Shown here piece by piece: positions 51,703 to 61,017 of a stretch of 64,000 nt of DNA. Origin of the DNA: JAICJC01 sp963757605 (GTDB lineage Bacteria > Actinomycetota > Thermoleophilia > Gaiellales > JAICJC01); the NCBI GenBank assembly GCA_963757605.1, contig CAVWSF010000003.1, positions 806,001 through 870,000 on the forward strand. The letters run 5' to 3'. A program made the position numbers and the translations under genes. A model generated the notes under the pieces. It ran no database searches, was not told the DNA's origin, and worked only from the letters and a program-made list of their open reading frames with translations. Within the stretch, counting starts at the first letter, position 1. Each line of letters begins with the position of its first letter.

Positions 51703-52298
51703 GCGCCGTCGAGGAGCGGTTCGACGCGTTCGCCGCCGCCTGGGAGCGCGGCGAGCACCCCGATCCCGCCGCCGCGATCGCCGGCGCGCCCGAGGAGGAA
51801 CGGGCGGCGCTCGGCGGGATGATCGCCGCGTACCTCTCCGCCAACCCGCGCACGGATGTCCCGGACGATGTCGTCGCGGCCCGCGCCGCCGACCCCGCGA
51901 GCGAGCCGCCCGTGGCGTGGCCCGAGCTCCTGCCGGCGCTGCGCGAGCGGGCGCGCATCACGCGGTCGGCGCTCGTAGAGCGGCTCGCGGCGGCGCTCGG
52001 GTTCCCGGACGCGACCGAGCAGGTCGAGGAGCACGTCCATGGCCTCGAGACCGGCGGGCTGCCCGCGGGGCGGGTGCGGCCGGCGGTGGTCGCCGCCCTC
52101 GCCTCGATCCTGGACGTACCGGAATCGCTGCTCGAGGCCGGCCGGCGACTCGGCAGCCCCGGCGTCGAGCCGGCAGCCATGGCCGCGTTCTCGCGGGCCG
52201 AGCGCGCCCGGGCGGCCCCGGCACCGACGGAGGAGCTTCGCGAGGTGCCCGCCCGAAACGCCGAGATCGACGACCTCTTCACCGGCTCCGATGGATGA
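51699..52298 (+). CDS. HTH-domain partner protein of sigma/ImmA operon
   Basis: A 199-residue soluble protein. The N-terminal third is helical and acidic (VEERFDAFAAAWERGEHPDP). The middle, LPALRERARITRSALVERLA to AVVAALASILDV (about residues 85-150), looks like an XRE-type helix-turn-helix. It overlaps both neighbours: ATGA with the sigma gene, and 8 bp with the ImmA-like gene. Position suggests an antitoxin- or anti-sigma-like repressor that the peptidase could cleave. This is inference from ImmA/ImmR-type pairs. Confidence 0.6.
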   Translation: MSAVEERFDAFAAAWERGEHPDPAAAIAGAPEEERAALGGMIAAYLSANPRTDVPDDVVAARAADPASEPPVAWPELLPALRERARITRSALVERLAAALGFPDATEQVEEHVHGLETGGLPAGRVRPAVVAALASILDVPESLLEAGRRLGSPGVEPAAMAAFSRAERARAAPAPTEELREVPARNAEIDDLFTGSDG

Positions 52299-52855
52299 GG
52301 TCGACGCCGCTCGGCGGGCGTTTCAGCGCTTCGGCGCCGCCTACGGCCTGGATGCGCCCCCGGTCGACGTGGCCGAGCTGGCCGGGAGCCTGTGCTGCCT
52401 TCGGGTGCGGGTCGGCGCCGACCTGCGCGCGCTCGTCGACGCGGCGTCCGACATGCACGTGTCGGGCGTGCTCCTGCCGGCGACGTCCGAGATCTGGGTG
52501 CGCCGGCGACGAGTCCGGGACGCGCCGGCGCTTCACGATCGCGCACGAGATCGGCCACCACTTCCTGCACTCGGACGGCGCCACGGTGCTGTGCCGGCCG
52601 GTCGACGTCGACCAGGCGGACGAGGCCGCGCGGGCCAAGGAGCGGCAGGCCAACCGGTTCGCGGCGGAGCTCCTGATGCCCGAGCCGCTCGTGCGTGAGC
52701 GGGTCGGGAGCGACGGGCTCGACGTCGCGGCGCTCGCCGGCACCTTCGACGTGTCGCCGATCGCGATGGCCTACCGGCTCGTCAACCTCGAGTTCATGGA
52801 GGTCGTGCCGAGCGAGATCGCCGACGAGCAGGAGCGCTGGAGGCGCACGGTGTAA
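52291..52855 (+). CDS. ImmA/IrrE-family metallopeptidase, frameshifted
   Basis: About 187 residues with one extra base near 52500. The first frame reads AFQRFGAAYGLDAPPVDVAEL to EIWV, the second RFTIAHEIGHHFLHSDGATV with the H-E-x-x-H zinc site and ANRFAAELLMPEPLVRE, the standard ImmA/IrrE continuation, to FDVSPIAMAYRLVNL. Family members cut HTH repressors in phage, mobile-element and stress regulons. It directly follows an HTH gene. Confidence 0.8.
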
Positions 52856-52906
52856 GGATCGCGGCCCGGCGGCGGACATCCCCGGCACAACGACCGAGGA
52901 GACCGC

Positions 52907-53796
52907 ATGACCACCGCCCTTCAGCTGCAGCTCGGCGAGCCCGTGACCCACCGGGGCATCACGATCGTCCCCGCCTTTCCGCTCCGCAATCCGGTCGCGG
53001 AGTACATGACGCTCGAGGAGGCGCTGCCGCGCGGGCTTCGCATCGACGAGGTGAGCGACGCGGGCAGCGTGCCCGAGCTGCGCGTCCGGAATCCGCTCGA
53101 CGAGCGGGTGCTCCTCTACGACGGCGAGGAGCTGATCGGCGCGAAGCAGAACCGGATCCTCAACCTCTCTGTGCTCGTCGAGGCCGGCGCTCGGACGGTC
53201 GATGCCGGTGAGCTGCGTTGAGGCCGGCCGCTGGCACAGCAGCTCGATGACATTCGGGGCGGCCGACCACACGGCCGGGCCGGAGCTACGGCTGCGTAAG
53301 GCAGTCGCACTCGCGCCGAACGCGCTCGCCCGCGGTGCCGCCCAGTCGGACGTGTGGGACGCGATCGCAGCCAAGTCGCAGCGACTCGGGGTCGACTCGC
53401 CGACCGCCGCGCATGCGGATCTCTTCCGCGCTCGGCGGCGACGCGATGGGCGAGCTGGCGGACGCCTTCGCGCTTCAGCCCGGGCAGTGCGGGATGGCGC
53501 TCGTCCTCCCTGACGGCCGCGCCTGCCTCGACTACCTGTCGCGGCCCGAGGCATATGCCCGCCATCACCGAAAGCTCCTGCACGGCTATCTGCTCGACGC
53601 GATCGAGCAGCTCGACCGGCCGGCTGCCGAGGCGGTGCGGGCGCACGTGGTGGTTGCGGCCGTGTCCGGCGCGATGGCGACACGCCAGCCCTCGGCATCA
53701 CTCGGCACCGACCTGCGGATCAAGGCCGCCGGCATCATGGCCAGCGGGCTCGAGCTCGATGGCGAGGTCCTGCAGCTGTCGGCGTATGCGGCGTAG
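52907..53796 (+). pseudogene. ARPP-1-like (DUF6569) protein, two frameshifts
   Basis: About 296 residues when joined across single extra bases near 53205 and 53432. Segments: QLGEPVTHRGITIVPAFPLR, LLYDGEELIGAKQNRILNLS, then PVSCVEAGRWHSSSMTFGAA, and GGDAMGELADAFALQPGQCG with YLSRPEAYARHHRKLLHGYL. The EELIGAKQNRI-type block followed by SCVEAGRW is the hallmark of the ARPP-1 domain. Its function is unknown to me. GAGGAGACCGC precedes ATG 52907. Confidence 0.7.
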
Positions 53797-53816
53797 AGCC
53801 ATCAGGACGGCCCGGT

Positions 53817-54942
53817 ATGGGCGGCGCTCACCGCGGCGCGATGATGGAGGCGCGGCGCCCTGTCGAGCTGCTTGCCAACGACGCCCTCATCCGGGCCCTC
53901 CGTGATCGCGGCCGCGAGACCGAGTTGACGCAGGCGGTCGCCGCGTTTCTCATGTCAGATCCACGAATGGCCGCGAGCTTCGCCCGGGTGGTGCTCGACC
54001 GTGCCTCGCTTGGTGAGCCCAGCTTCGACGTCCCGGCTGAACTGGCCTGCCGTCCGGAGGAGATCATCGACAAGGGCCGGCTCGACTTGACCTTATGGGA
54101 CGACGCCACGGGGACACGGATCGCCGTCGAACTCAATATCCACGCCGGCTTTCACGACGACCAGCTCCAGCGCTACCTGGATCACCTTCCGCCGCAAAAG
54201 TCTGCGCTGGTGGCGATCACGCGCGACGTGCCAACGTACGGCGACCCGAGGAGCGGCGACGATCGCTGGCGATCCGTCCAGTGGGGCAAGCTGCTCCCCC
54301 ATCTGCGGCGGCTGCAACCGTCGGACGCCGACCTCGCCCGAGTCAGTGGCCGCTTTTCTGGATGTTCTCGAAAGTGAGGGCTACGATGGGGTTCACAACG
54401 CCAGACCCGGAGTTGTTCCGTGTGTACGAGCGGTCGCGAGCGGCGGCGCGACCACATCGAGCTCTTCATGGACTCCATCCGAGTGCCGCTGCTCCAAGCG
54501 CTCGCCGAGACACTTGGCGTCCCGGAGCAAGAAATCGACTTCCTGGCTCGCGGGAAGAAGCGCCGCGTCGTCTTCCCATCGCAGCGGATGATGACCAGTA
54601 TGCAGTTCCTCAGACCCCACCATCCGACACCCCCCGGATATGGGCATCCGTCTGGGCGTGGGATCGACTGGCGTTCGAGGTCAAGACGGCCTATCCCCAG
54701 GGTGATTCCAAGGACACGACTGCGGCTATCGACGCCCTGAAGACCAGCGGGTTCCGCATCTGGCACGACCAGGTGCTCACGGCACTCTTGCCGTTGGATG
54801 CGAGACTGATCGAAGATCCGGCGCTCGACAGAGGGTCCTGGCGTGGTCCCAAACCGAATTCGAGAAGATCGCCGCCAGCGGAGTCCTCAACCTGGCTCAT
54901 GTGGCGACGCCGGTCGAGCTCGAGGAAGACGAACAGTCGTAG
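53817..54942 (+). pseudogene. PD-(D/E)XK nuclease-like protein, multiply frameshifted
   Basis: A locus of about 370 codons. The first intact part (53817-54335) has ELTQAVAAFLMSDPRMAASF and GRLDLTLWDDATGTRIAVEL followed by NIHAGFHDDQLQRYLDHLP, a PD-(D/E)XK-type core in which the usual E-x-K reads E-L-N. The frame then moves near 54338 (ESVAAFLDVLESEGYDG), 54393 (FTTPDPELFRVYERSR), 54448 (RDHIELFMDSIRVPLLQALA), about 54585 (ASVWAWDRLAFEVKTAYPQ) and about 54835 (LAWSQTEFEKIAASGVLNLA), ending at 54942. It may be two genes, the second starting at ATG 54386. Damage here exceeds that of any other locus in the window. Confidence 0.55.
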
Positions 54943-55759
54943 CTCGGACGTCGACCAGATAGCGGTCCGCGAGCGCTCGCGCGTGTGGCGTGGCCCAGCC
55001 GGCCCACAGCTCGGCGTAGCTCACAGCCTGAAACCGCACCATCGGGTCGGCGAGGCCTTGCGCGAACGCCACCACCTCGACCCGATGCTCGACACACTCA
55101 TCGAACTCGGCCCAATTCCGCGGCTCCCAGAAGACGTAGAGGAGCGTCGCGGACTTCTCGGGGAAGCAGTTCTTGATCCCAAGATAGTGCTTCAGGAGTT
55201 GGGCGCGGTCGAGGTAGCGCTTCACTTGATCGGCGATCACCTCGTCGAGCCGGGCACTCCAAGTGGGGTGGGCCAGGTCGCCCATGCGCTTCACAACCGC
55301 GGGGCTGAACGCGGCGCCCTTCAGGTCGAGATGCTCCGTGCACTTCGATTCCACCGCGACGACCGCCCCGGACGACTCCGCGACGATGTCCAGGTTCGGC
55401 ATCCGCCCCCTGAGGCCCATGGAGAGCTTGCGCTCGAACTGCACCGACTCCGCGCCCGGCAGGAGCGGGAACCCCGCCGGCACCGCTCTCCACTGCGCGA
55501 AGGCGTTCAGCACCAGCATCGCCGACGAGTGCGCCGCCTTGATCTTGAATTCGCCGTCCTTGCCGTCGCCGAGCGCCAGGTCGGCGAGCGCGAGCTCGAC
55601 GTCGGCGGGGCCGACTCCCAACAGGAAGTTCTGAGAGACGTCGGTGACGTACCCCTTGGAGTCGATGACGGCGGCGTGGTTAGTGCTCCCAAGCGACGCA
55701 GCCAGCGCAGCGTAGGCGCGCGCCTTCAGGGTCGGCATGTTCTGAGTGTGGCCCGCCAT
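54887..55759 (-). CDS. putative restriction-type endonuclease (PD-(D/E)XK fold)
   Basis: A 290-residue protein, intact. GRMPNLDIVAESSGAVVAVE followed by SKCTEHL gives D-x(n)-E-S-K, a PD-(D/E)XK catalytic core near residues 120-140. AHSSAMLVLNAFAQW before it resembles the block seen in PGN_0703-type putative restriction endonucleases. No methyltransferase gene is adjacent, so it is either an orphan nuclease or part of a non-classical defence set. Its 3' end overlaps the convergent broken nuclease locus by about 55 bp. ATG 55738 is an alternative start. Confidence 0.65.
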   Translation of the reverse strand: MAGHTQNMPTLKARAYAALAASLGSTNHAAVIDSKGYVTDVSQNFLLGVGPADVELALADLALGDGKDGEFKIKAAHSSAMLVLNAFAQWRAVPAGFPLLPGAESVQFERKLSMGLRGRMPNLDIVAESSGAVVAVESKCTEHLDLKGAAFSPAVVKRMGDLAHPTWSARLDEVIADQVKRYLDRAQLLKHYLGIKNCFPEKSATLLYVFWEPRNWAEFDECVEHRVEVVAFAQGLADPMVRFQAVSYAELWAGWATPHARALADRYLVDVRATTVRLPRARPASPHEPG

Positions 55760-55775
55760 GCCCGGAACCTTACGC

Positions 55776-56507
55776 CTACGCCGTAAACAGCTTCGACGCC
55801 GGCTCTTCCTCGCCCTTGATCCGCCCCGGGAACACCTTGAACCCGACGCCGTCGATCTGACCCGTCGCCGGATGGCACGCGAACCGCGGCCGAAGCTGCT
55901 TGTGCCAGCGGCTCGCGTCGCCGAGCTGGCCGCCGCTCGACGCGAGCGTCGACGCCACGACCAGGTCGGCCGCCTGGAGGCCGATCGAGTAGTGCGACGG
56001 CCCGAGGAAGAGCGCGTCGACGATCCGCTCCAGCCGCTGGTAGGGCGTGCCCTCGCGCTGGAGCCGCTCGAAGAACCGTCGCGTGCGGTCGTCGACGTCG
56101 GGCCGGCGGCTATCGACCACCATCACGCCGTGGCTCTCCCGGTCGGCCAGGAACCGCTGGAACCGCTCCGCCAGGAACGTGAGCGCGGTGGCGTACGTGT
56201 CCTCGTCGGTCGCAAACAGCTCGGGATGGCTCTTTCGGCCCGCCAGCGGACGCAGCACCACGACGAAGCATGTGATGTCGGCGCCGGCCACGGCCGAGAA
56301 GAGGTCGTCAGCGAGCGGCGGCGGCACCTCGCCCGTGCGGATCCCGTGCCACTTCGCCTCGCGGTCGAGCGGCCATCGGTGGGCCTCGAGCGCGGCCTCC
56401 CAGCGCGCGCGAAGCTCGGCCCAGCGGTCGCCCTCGATGGCGACGCCTCCCACCGCGAACGTGCGGTCGCCGGGCCGGCCCGACTCGTCGAGGAAGAGGA
56501 TGTGCAC
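55776..56507 (-). CDS. DUF3800 family protein
   Basis: A 243-residue protein, GTG start. MHILFLDESGRPGDRTFAVGG carries the L-D-E-S-G motif that opens DUF3800 domains, VMVVDSRRPDVDDRTRRFF an internal Asp, and SIGLQAADLVVASTL the conserved Q-x-A-D near the C-terminus. These acidic positions suggest an RNase H-like nuclease fold. DUF3800 genes are frequent on phages, plasmids and defence islands; the activity is unproven. It lies between two other nuclease-like genes. Confidence 0.8.
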   Translation of the reverse strand: MHILFLDESGRPGDRTFAVGGVAIEGDRWAELRARWEAALEAHRWPLDREAKWHGIRTGEVPPPLADDLFSAVAGADITCFVVVLRPLAGRKSHPELFATDEDTYATALTFLAERFQRFLADRESHGVMVVDSRRPDVDDRTRRFFERLQREGTPYQRLERIVDALFLGPSHYSIGLQAADLVVASTLASSGGQLGDASRWHKQLRPRFACHPATGQIDGVGFKVFPGRIKGEEEPASKLFTA

Positions 56508-56513
56508 TGGGTC

Positions 56514-57284
56514 CTAGCCCTGCCCGAGAATGCGGCGGATCGCACCTACGAGCGCTTGGGCATATGGCAGTTCGTCAGCGCCATCCTCATACTCGCCGCC
56601 AGGGCCCGTCTGCAGGTGACGCAGTCGCCGCTGCTCCCACAGCAGACACACGCGCAGCAGGTCGATATCTCCGGGGAGCTCGCCGTTCCGGGTCCAACCC
56701 GTTTGCACCTCCTCCACTAGCGCGTACAGCGCGTCCCAATCGATCTCCGTTGCAGTCCAACCCGGGAACTTGATCGCAAAGGCCCCGATCTCGTCCCAAC
56801 CCGCACCCTCGCTTGGGACGTCGAGCACGCGAAGCCGCGACGTCAGAATCGGCGAATGCGCTGCACCGTGTACGGCATCGCGTAACCCTTCCAACGGCAC
56901 CGCGTATGCGCTCGGAACCGCGTTGGTCGAGATGTACGCCCCCGGCACGGTTAGCCGTTCGTAAGGAGCGCCGTGATCGAGGTACGCCCGGAGGTTTGCG
57001 ACAATCTCGGCTCGAAAGGACACGCCGACGGTGCGAGCGGCATCGTGTTGGCTGACCTGAAGCTCGAGGGGCCAGTTGAACTTCCCGCCGGCTGCGATCA
57101 GAGGGGTGCCCCACCCCTTGACTTCGATCCGGGTCGGATCGTCCTGGCCCGGAACGGTGGACAGGATGTCGCAGCCATGGGCCTTCTCGAGATGCGCTCC
57201 AGCAAGCGCATGCGCGGAATTCCCTCGCATTCGCTCCTCTGCTAAGACGATCTCCATCGCCGCGGCCCGGACATCTTCCGCCAT
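56514..57284 (-). CDS. DUF3883/NOV-like PD-(D/E)XK protein
   Basis: A 256-residue protein from ATG 57284. KAHGCDILSTVPGQDDPTRI followed by EVKGWGTPL is the G-x-D-I...I-E-V-K-G pattern of DUF3883 (NOV C-terminal) domains, a PD-(D/E)XK variant. The C-terminal half (WDEIGAFAIKFPGWTATEID) has no recognised motif. DUF3883 domains occur in restriction and phage-defence proteins. It reads into the DUF3800 gene after 6 bp, so the two are co-transcribed. Confidence 0.6.
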   Translation of the reverse strand: MAEDVRAAAMEIVLAEERMRGNSAHALAGAHLEKAHGCDILSTVPGQDDPTRIEVKGWGTPLIAAGGKFNWPLELQVSQHDAARTVGVSFRAEIVANLRAYLDHGAPYERLTVPGAYISTNAVPSAYAVPLEGLRDAVHGAAHSPILTSRLRVLDVPSEGAGWDEIGAFAIKFPGWTATEIDWDALYALVEEVQTGWTRNGELPGDIDLLRVCLLWEQRRLRHLQTGPGGEYEDGADELPYAQALVGAIRRILGQG

Positions 57285-57378
57285 TGTCCAGAGTGTATGC
57301 AGAAGAAGGCTGTAAGGCCCCGGCCGGGCGCGTGGACATCCCACCACGCACGCTCGTACTCCGCAGGAAGGAGATCAG

Positions 57379-57756
57379 ATGAAACGGGTGGGCATCATCG
57401 CCCTCGTCACGCTCGCGCTGGGAGCGGGTTCGACCACCGCACAGGCGAGCGTCAAGTGGCCGGCGCACTGCCAGAACTTCAAGTGCGTGAACAAGCACCT
57501 GAACGCGCTCCACCAGCAGGCGCTCAAGGCCAACCGCGTCACGTTCGTGAACTACCTCTACACGTGCGGGATCGAGTTCCCGCAGTCGCTCGATTCGAGC
57601 GGCTACTTCTTCCTCACGCTGTCGGGCTCGACTCCCGACGTGTGGGCGCTCGGCGACGGGTGTGACACCGAGCCGGCGAGCGCCCGGCGCTCGGCGTCGC
57701 AGACGTCGACGCGCGTGCCGGGGACCAGGCCGCTGGCACTCCTCGGGCGGAAGTAG
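57379..57756 (+). CDS. small secreted protein
   Basis: A 125-residue exported protein. KRVGIIALVTLALGAGSTTA then QAS is a signal peptide with cleavage likely near residue 25. The mature part has four Cys (QNFKCVNKH, YTCGIEF, GDGCD and HCQNF), suggesting disulfides. No family recognised. GGAAGGAGATCAG directly before ATG is a strong ribosome site. A hairpin terminator follows. Confidence 0.7.
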   Translation: MKRVGIIALVTLALGAGSTTAQASVKWPAHCQNFKCVNKHLNALHQQALKANRVTFVNYLYTCGIEFPQSLDSSGYFFLTLSGSTPDVWALGDGCDTEPASARRSASQTSTRVPGTRPLALLGRK

Positions 57757-57767
57757 ACCGAGGGATC

Positions 57768-57798
57768 GGGCAGGCCCAGGTCGAGCACGGGCCTGCCC
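57768..57798 (+). terminator. hairpin terminator
   Basis: GGGCAGGCCC and GGGCCTGCCC form a perfect 10-bp stem with an 11-nt loop, 12 bp after the stop of the secreted protein and before the AddB-like gene. No T-run. Confidence 0.6.
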
Positions 57799-57831
57799 TG
57801 TCCCGCCATACGGTGGACACGGCAAACCGAT

Positions 57832-60800
57832 ATGCAGCACAATCCAGCGAACTTGGGTGGAACGCGGGTCATCACCGGGCAGCCGTCCGCGTTGAGGGCA
57901 GCGCTGGCCGCGCGCGTGCGCGAACTGCGCGGCGCGGATCCGCTGGCGCCCATCACGGTGCTCGTCGGCACGTCCCTCCAGCGGCCCCATCTGGCCCGAT
58001 CGCTGGCGGCGCGCCTCGGCGGCCACGCGAACGTGCGCATCCTGATGCCCGGCGACCTCGCGCTCCTGCTCGGCGCGCCGGTCTTGGTCGAGGCGGGGCG
58101 GCGAGCGCTCCCCCCGCTCGCCGATCGGGTGCTGCTCGCCGAGGTCGTCCGAACCGACGACGGCTATTTCGCCCCCGTGGCCGAGACGCCCGGGCTGACC
58201 GAGGCGCTCTACCGCCTGGTGCGAGAGCTGCGCGGCACCGGCTACGACCTCGCCGATCTCGCCGGGCTCCTCGAAGGGGTCACCGACGCACCCGAGAAGG
58301 CGATCGCCCTGACGAGAGTCCTGGCCAGGTTCGAGGAACGCCGCGCCGGGTTCTACGGGCCCGACGACGCGCTCCTGGCGGCCGACCCGAGGCGGTTGGA
58401 CGGTCTCGGGCTGCTCGTCTGGGGCATGCTCGACGTGCCTCCGGCGCTCGAACGGCTGGTCGGGCGGATCGCGGAGCGGATGCCGGTCGACGTGTACGTC
58501 CCGGACGTGCGCCCGGCGGAGGACTCCCCGCTCGGCGCCCTTCGGGAGCGGCTCGTCGCCTCGGGCGCCCGCGCCCAGGCGGCCCCGGAGGCTGAGGGGG
58601 ACGAGACGGCGCTGGCCCAGATCCGCGGCCGGCTCTTCGCCACGCCGGCGGCGCCGCCGATCGAGCCCGACGGCACGGTCCGGCTGGTCTCCGCGCCGGA
58701 CCCGGCCCGCGAGGTGCGCGCCGCCGCCCGGGCATGCCTGGCGTGGGCGGCCGAGGGCGTGCCATTCTGGGACATGGCGGTCGCTTACCGCCACGGCGAC
58801 GCCTACCGGCCGCTGGTCGAGGCGGTCTTCATCGAGTCCGGGATCCCGCTCTACCTGCACGAGGGCTCGCCGCTGGCCGAGCGGCCCGTCGGCCGCCAGA
58901 CGATCGGGCTGCTCGGCCTCTACGACAGCGACTTCTCGCGCCAGTCCGTGATGGACTTCCTCACCGACGCCCGCCTGCCCAAGGAGCTGCACGACGAGTT
59001 CGACGGCGTCCCGGCCACGCGGTGGGACTCCATCTCGCGCGAGGCCGGCATCGTGACCGGTGTCGACCAGTGGGGGAGCCGGCTCGCGCTCCTGGGACGA
59101 GGGCTGGCAGCTCGGGACGACGGCGACCCGCCGGAGTGGGTGAAGGAGCGGATCACCGACGTCGAGGCGCTCGCCCGCTTCATCGCCGACCTGAACGGCC
59201 GGATGAACGCCCACCCCGGCCAGGCGCCGTGGGCGACCCATCTCGACTTCCTCGACGAGCTCCTGTCCCGGTATGTCCGCGGGGCGACCGAGATCGTGGA
59301 GGCGCTCCGCGGCTTGGAGCGATTCACGGCGCTCGAGGAGGAGGTGGACTTCGACCGCTTCCTCGACGTGGTGCGCCGCGCGGTCGAGACGCTCCGCTCC
59401 GAGGACGTGCTTGAAGGACAGCCCGGAGCCTTCGCCCGCCGGGGCGTGAACGTCGTCGCGGTCAACTCGCTTCCGGGGATCGAGTTCGCCTGCGTCTGGA
59501 TCCTGGGGGCGACCGAGCGGGCGTTCCCGCCGCCGGCCCGCCAGGACCCGATCCTGCTCGACTCCGAGCGCGCGCTCCTGTCCAAGCGGGCGCCTGCACC
59601 GCTGGCGCCGCGCGCGGCCCGCGGCGGCGAGGAGGCGCTCCAGTTCGCGCTCGCCTGCGCGGCGGCACGCGAACGGCTGGTCGTCTCCTACGCACGCCGG
59701 GCGACGGGCGAGAACCGGCCGCGGCTGCCGTCGATCTTCTTCCGCGAGGTCGCCTCGCACCTCGCCGGCGAGCGCGTCTCCGCCGAGCGCGCGCCGCTCC
59801 TTCTCCGCGCCGACGTCGAGCGGATCCCGGGCGATGCCGTCGGCGCCCCGATCCCGGGCGGGAGCTACGCGCGCGATCCCCGCGTCGTGCACGACGCGGC
59901 GGCGGGAGCGGCGTCCGAGACGGAGCGAGACCGCACCTACCTCCAAGCGGCCGTCACGCAGCCGCTCGCGATCGCCACGTTTGAGCGGGCGGCGCCGGCC
60001 TTCGCCCGCGCCCGCATCGCCGAGCACGCCCGGCGCTCCGGGCGCTACTCGGAGTGGGACGGCGCGCTCAGTCCTCGGGCGGCCGAGGCGATCGCCGCGC
60101 TGGTGCCGCCCGACTTCGCCTACGCGCCGACGGTGCTCGAGGACTACGCCGCCTGCCCGCAGCGGTTTCTCATGTCGCGGCTCCTCCGAGTGCGGGCGAT
60201 CGAGGAGCCGGAGCGCACCGTGCGCATCGACGCTCTGCATCGCGGCTCGCTTATCCACCGAATCCTGGAGCGCTTCCACGACGAGTGGACCGGAGCCGGC
60301 CCGGCCGCGGGCGCCCCGGAGTCCGCGGGGCGGATGCGCGCGATCGCCGAAGAGGAGTGCGATGCCGCGCAGGCCCGCGGCGAGACCGGCTACGCGGCGA
60401 TGTGGGCGGCCGACCGGCTCCAGGTGATCGACGACTGCCTGCGCTGGCTCGAGGTCGAGCGGACCGATCCGAACACCGCGGCGCTCCCGCTGGGCACCTG
60501 CGAGACGCCCTTCGCGACCGAGATCACGCTGGACGGGCTGGGGCTGCGGCTCCGTGGCCGGATCGACCGGATGGTGTGGGACGAGGCCCGCACCCGCTTC
60601 CGGGTCATCGACTACAAGAGCGGCCGGGTTCGCGACGAGAAGTCTGGGCGGCTCCTGGGAGGGCGGATGCTCCAGCTGGCGCTCTACGTGCTCGCTGGCG
60701 CCGACCTCCTGGGCATCGACGCGGCCGCCGGCGAGGCCGCCTACGTGTACCCGACCCGGCGGGGCGAGTTCCGAAGCGTCGAGTGGACGGGTGCACAGCT

Positions 60801-61017
60801 TGCCGAGCGCCGCGACGAGTTGACCGGACTCCTCGACGCAATCGTCGGCGGCATCGCGCGTGGCGACTTCCTGGTCGCCCCGTGGAAGGCCGACGACGCG
60901 TGCAAGTACTGCACCTTCGACCCGGTCTGCCCGCGACCGCGGAAGGCCTACGTGGAGCGCCGCATGGGCGACGAGCGGCTGGCCCGGTTCGCCGAGCGCG
61001 TGAGGAGCGTGCAGTGA
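57832..61017 (+). CDS. AddB-like helicase-nuclease subunit with Fe-S PD-(D/E)XK domain
   Basis: A 1061-residue protein of the AddB/RecB-nuclease type. The N-terminus (VITGQPSALRAALAARV) has no GxxxxGKT, so ATP binding is probably lost in this half. The middle has helicase-like blocks (REVRAAARACLAWAAEGVPF, GVNVVAVNSLPGIEFACVWI). The C-terminal nuclease reads LRGRIDRMVWDEA and FRVIDYKSG (D...D-Y-K). Cysteines in DYAACPQRF and CKYCTFDPVC form the expected 4Fe-4S site. With the overlapping AddA-like gene it would process double-strand breaks and degrade foreign DNA. ATG 57832 lacks a ribosome site; a later start is possible. Confidence 0.85.
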   Translation: MQHNPANLGGTRVITGQPSALRAALAARVRELRGADPLAPITVLVGTSLQRPHLARSLAARLGGHANVRILMPGDLALLLGAPVLVEAGRRALPPLADRVLLAEVVRTDDGYFAPVAETPGLTEALYRLVRELRGTGYDLADLAGLLEGVTDAPEKAIALTRVLARFEERRAGFYGPDDALLAADPRRLDGLGLLVWGMLDVPPALERLVGRIAERMPVDVYVPDVRPAEDSPLGALRERLVASGARAQAAPEAEGDETALAQIRGRLFATPAAPPIEPDGTVRLVSAPDPAREVRAAARACLAWAAEGVPFWDMAVAYRHGDAYRPLVEAVFIESGIPLYLHEGSPLAERPVGRQTIGLLGLYDSDFSRQSVMDFLTDARLPKELHDEFDGVPATRWDSISREAGIVTGVDQWGSRLALLGRGLAARDDGDPPEWVKERITDVEALARFIADLNGRMNAHPGQAPWATHLDFLDELLSRYVRGATEIVEALRGLERFTALEEEVDFDRFLDVVRRAVETLRSEDVLEGQPGAFARRGVNVVAVNSLPGIEFACVWILGATERAFPPPARQDPILLDSERALLSKRAPAPLAPRAARGGEEALQFALACAAARERLVVSYARRATGENRPRLPSIFFREVASHLAGERVSAERAPLLLRADVERIPGDAVGAPIPGGSYARDPRVVHDAAAGAASETERDRTYLQAAVTQPLAIATFERAAPAFARARIAEHARRSGRYSEWDGALSPRAAEAIAALVPPDFAYAPTVLEDYAACPQRFLMSRLLRVRAIEEPERTVRIDALHRGSLIHRILERFHDEWTGAGPAAGAPESAGRMRAIAEEECDAAQARGETGYAAMWAADRLQVIDDCLRWLEVERTDPNTAALPLGTCETPFATEITLDGLGLRLRGRIDRMVWDEARTRFRVIDYKSGRVRDEKSGRLLGGRMLQLALYVLAGADLLGIDAAAGEAAYVYPTRRGEFRSVEWTGAQLAERRDELTGLLDAIVGGIARGDFLVAPWKADDACKYCTFDPVCPRPRKAYVERRMGDERLARFAERVRSVQ

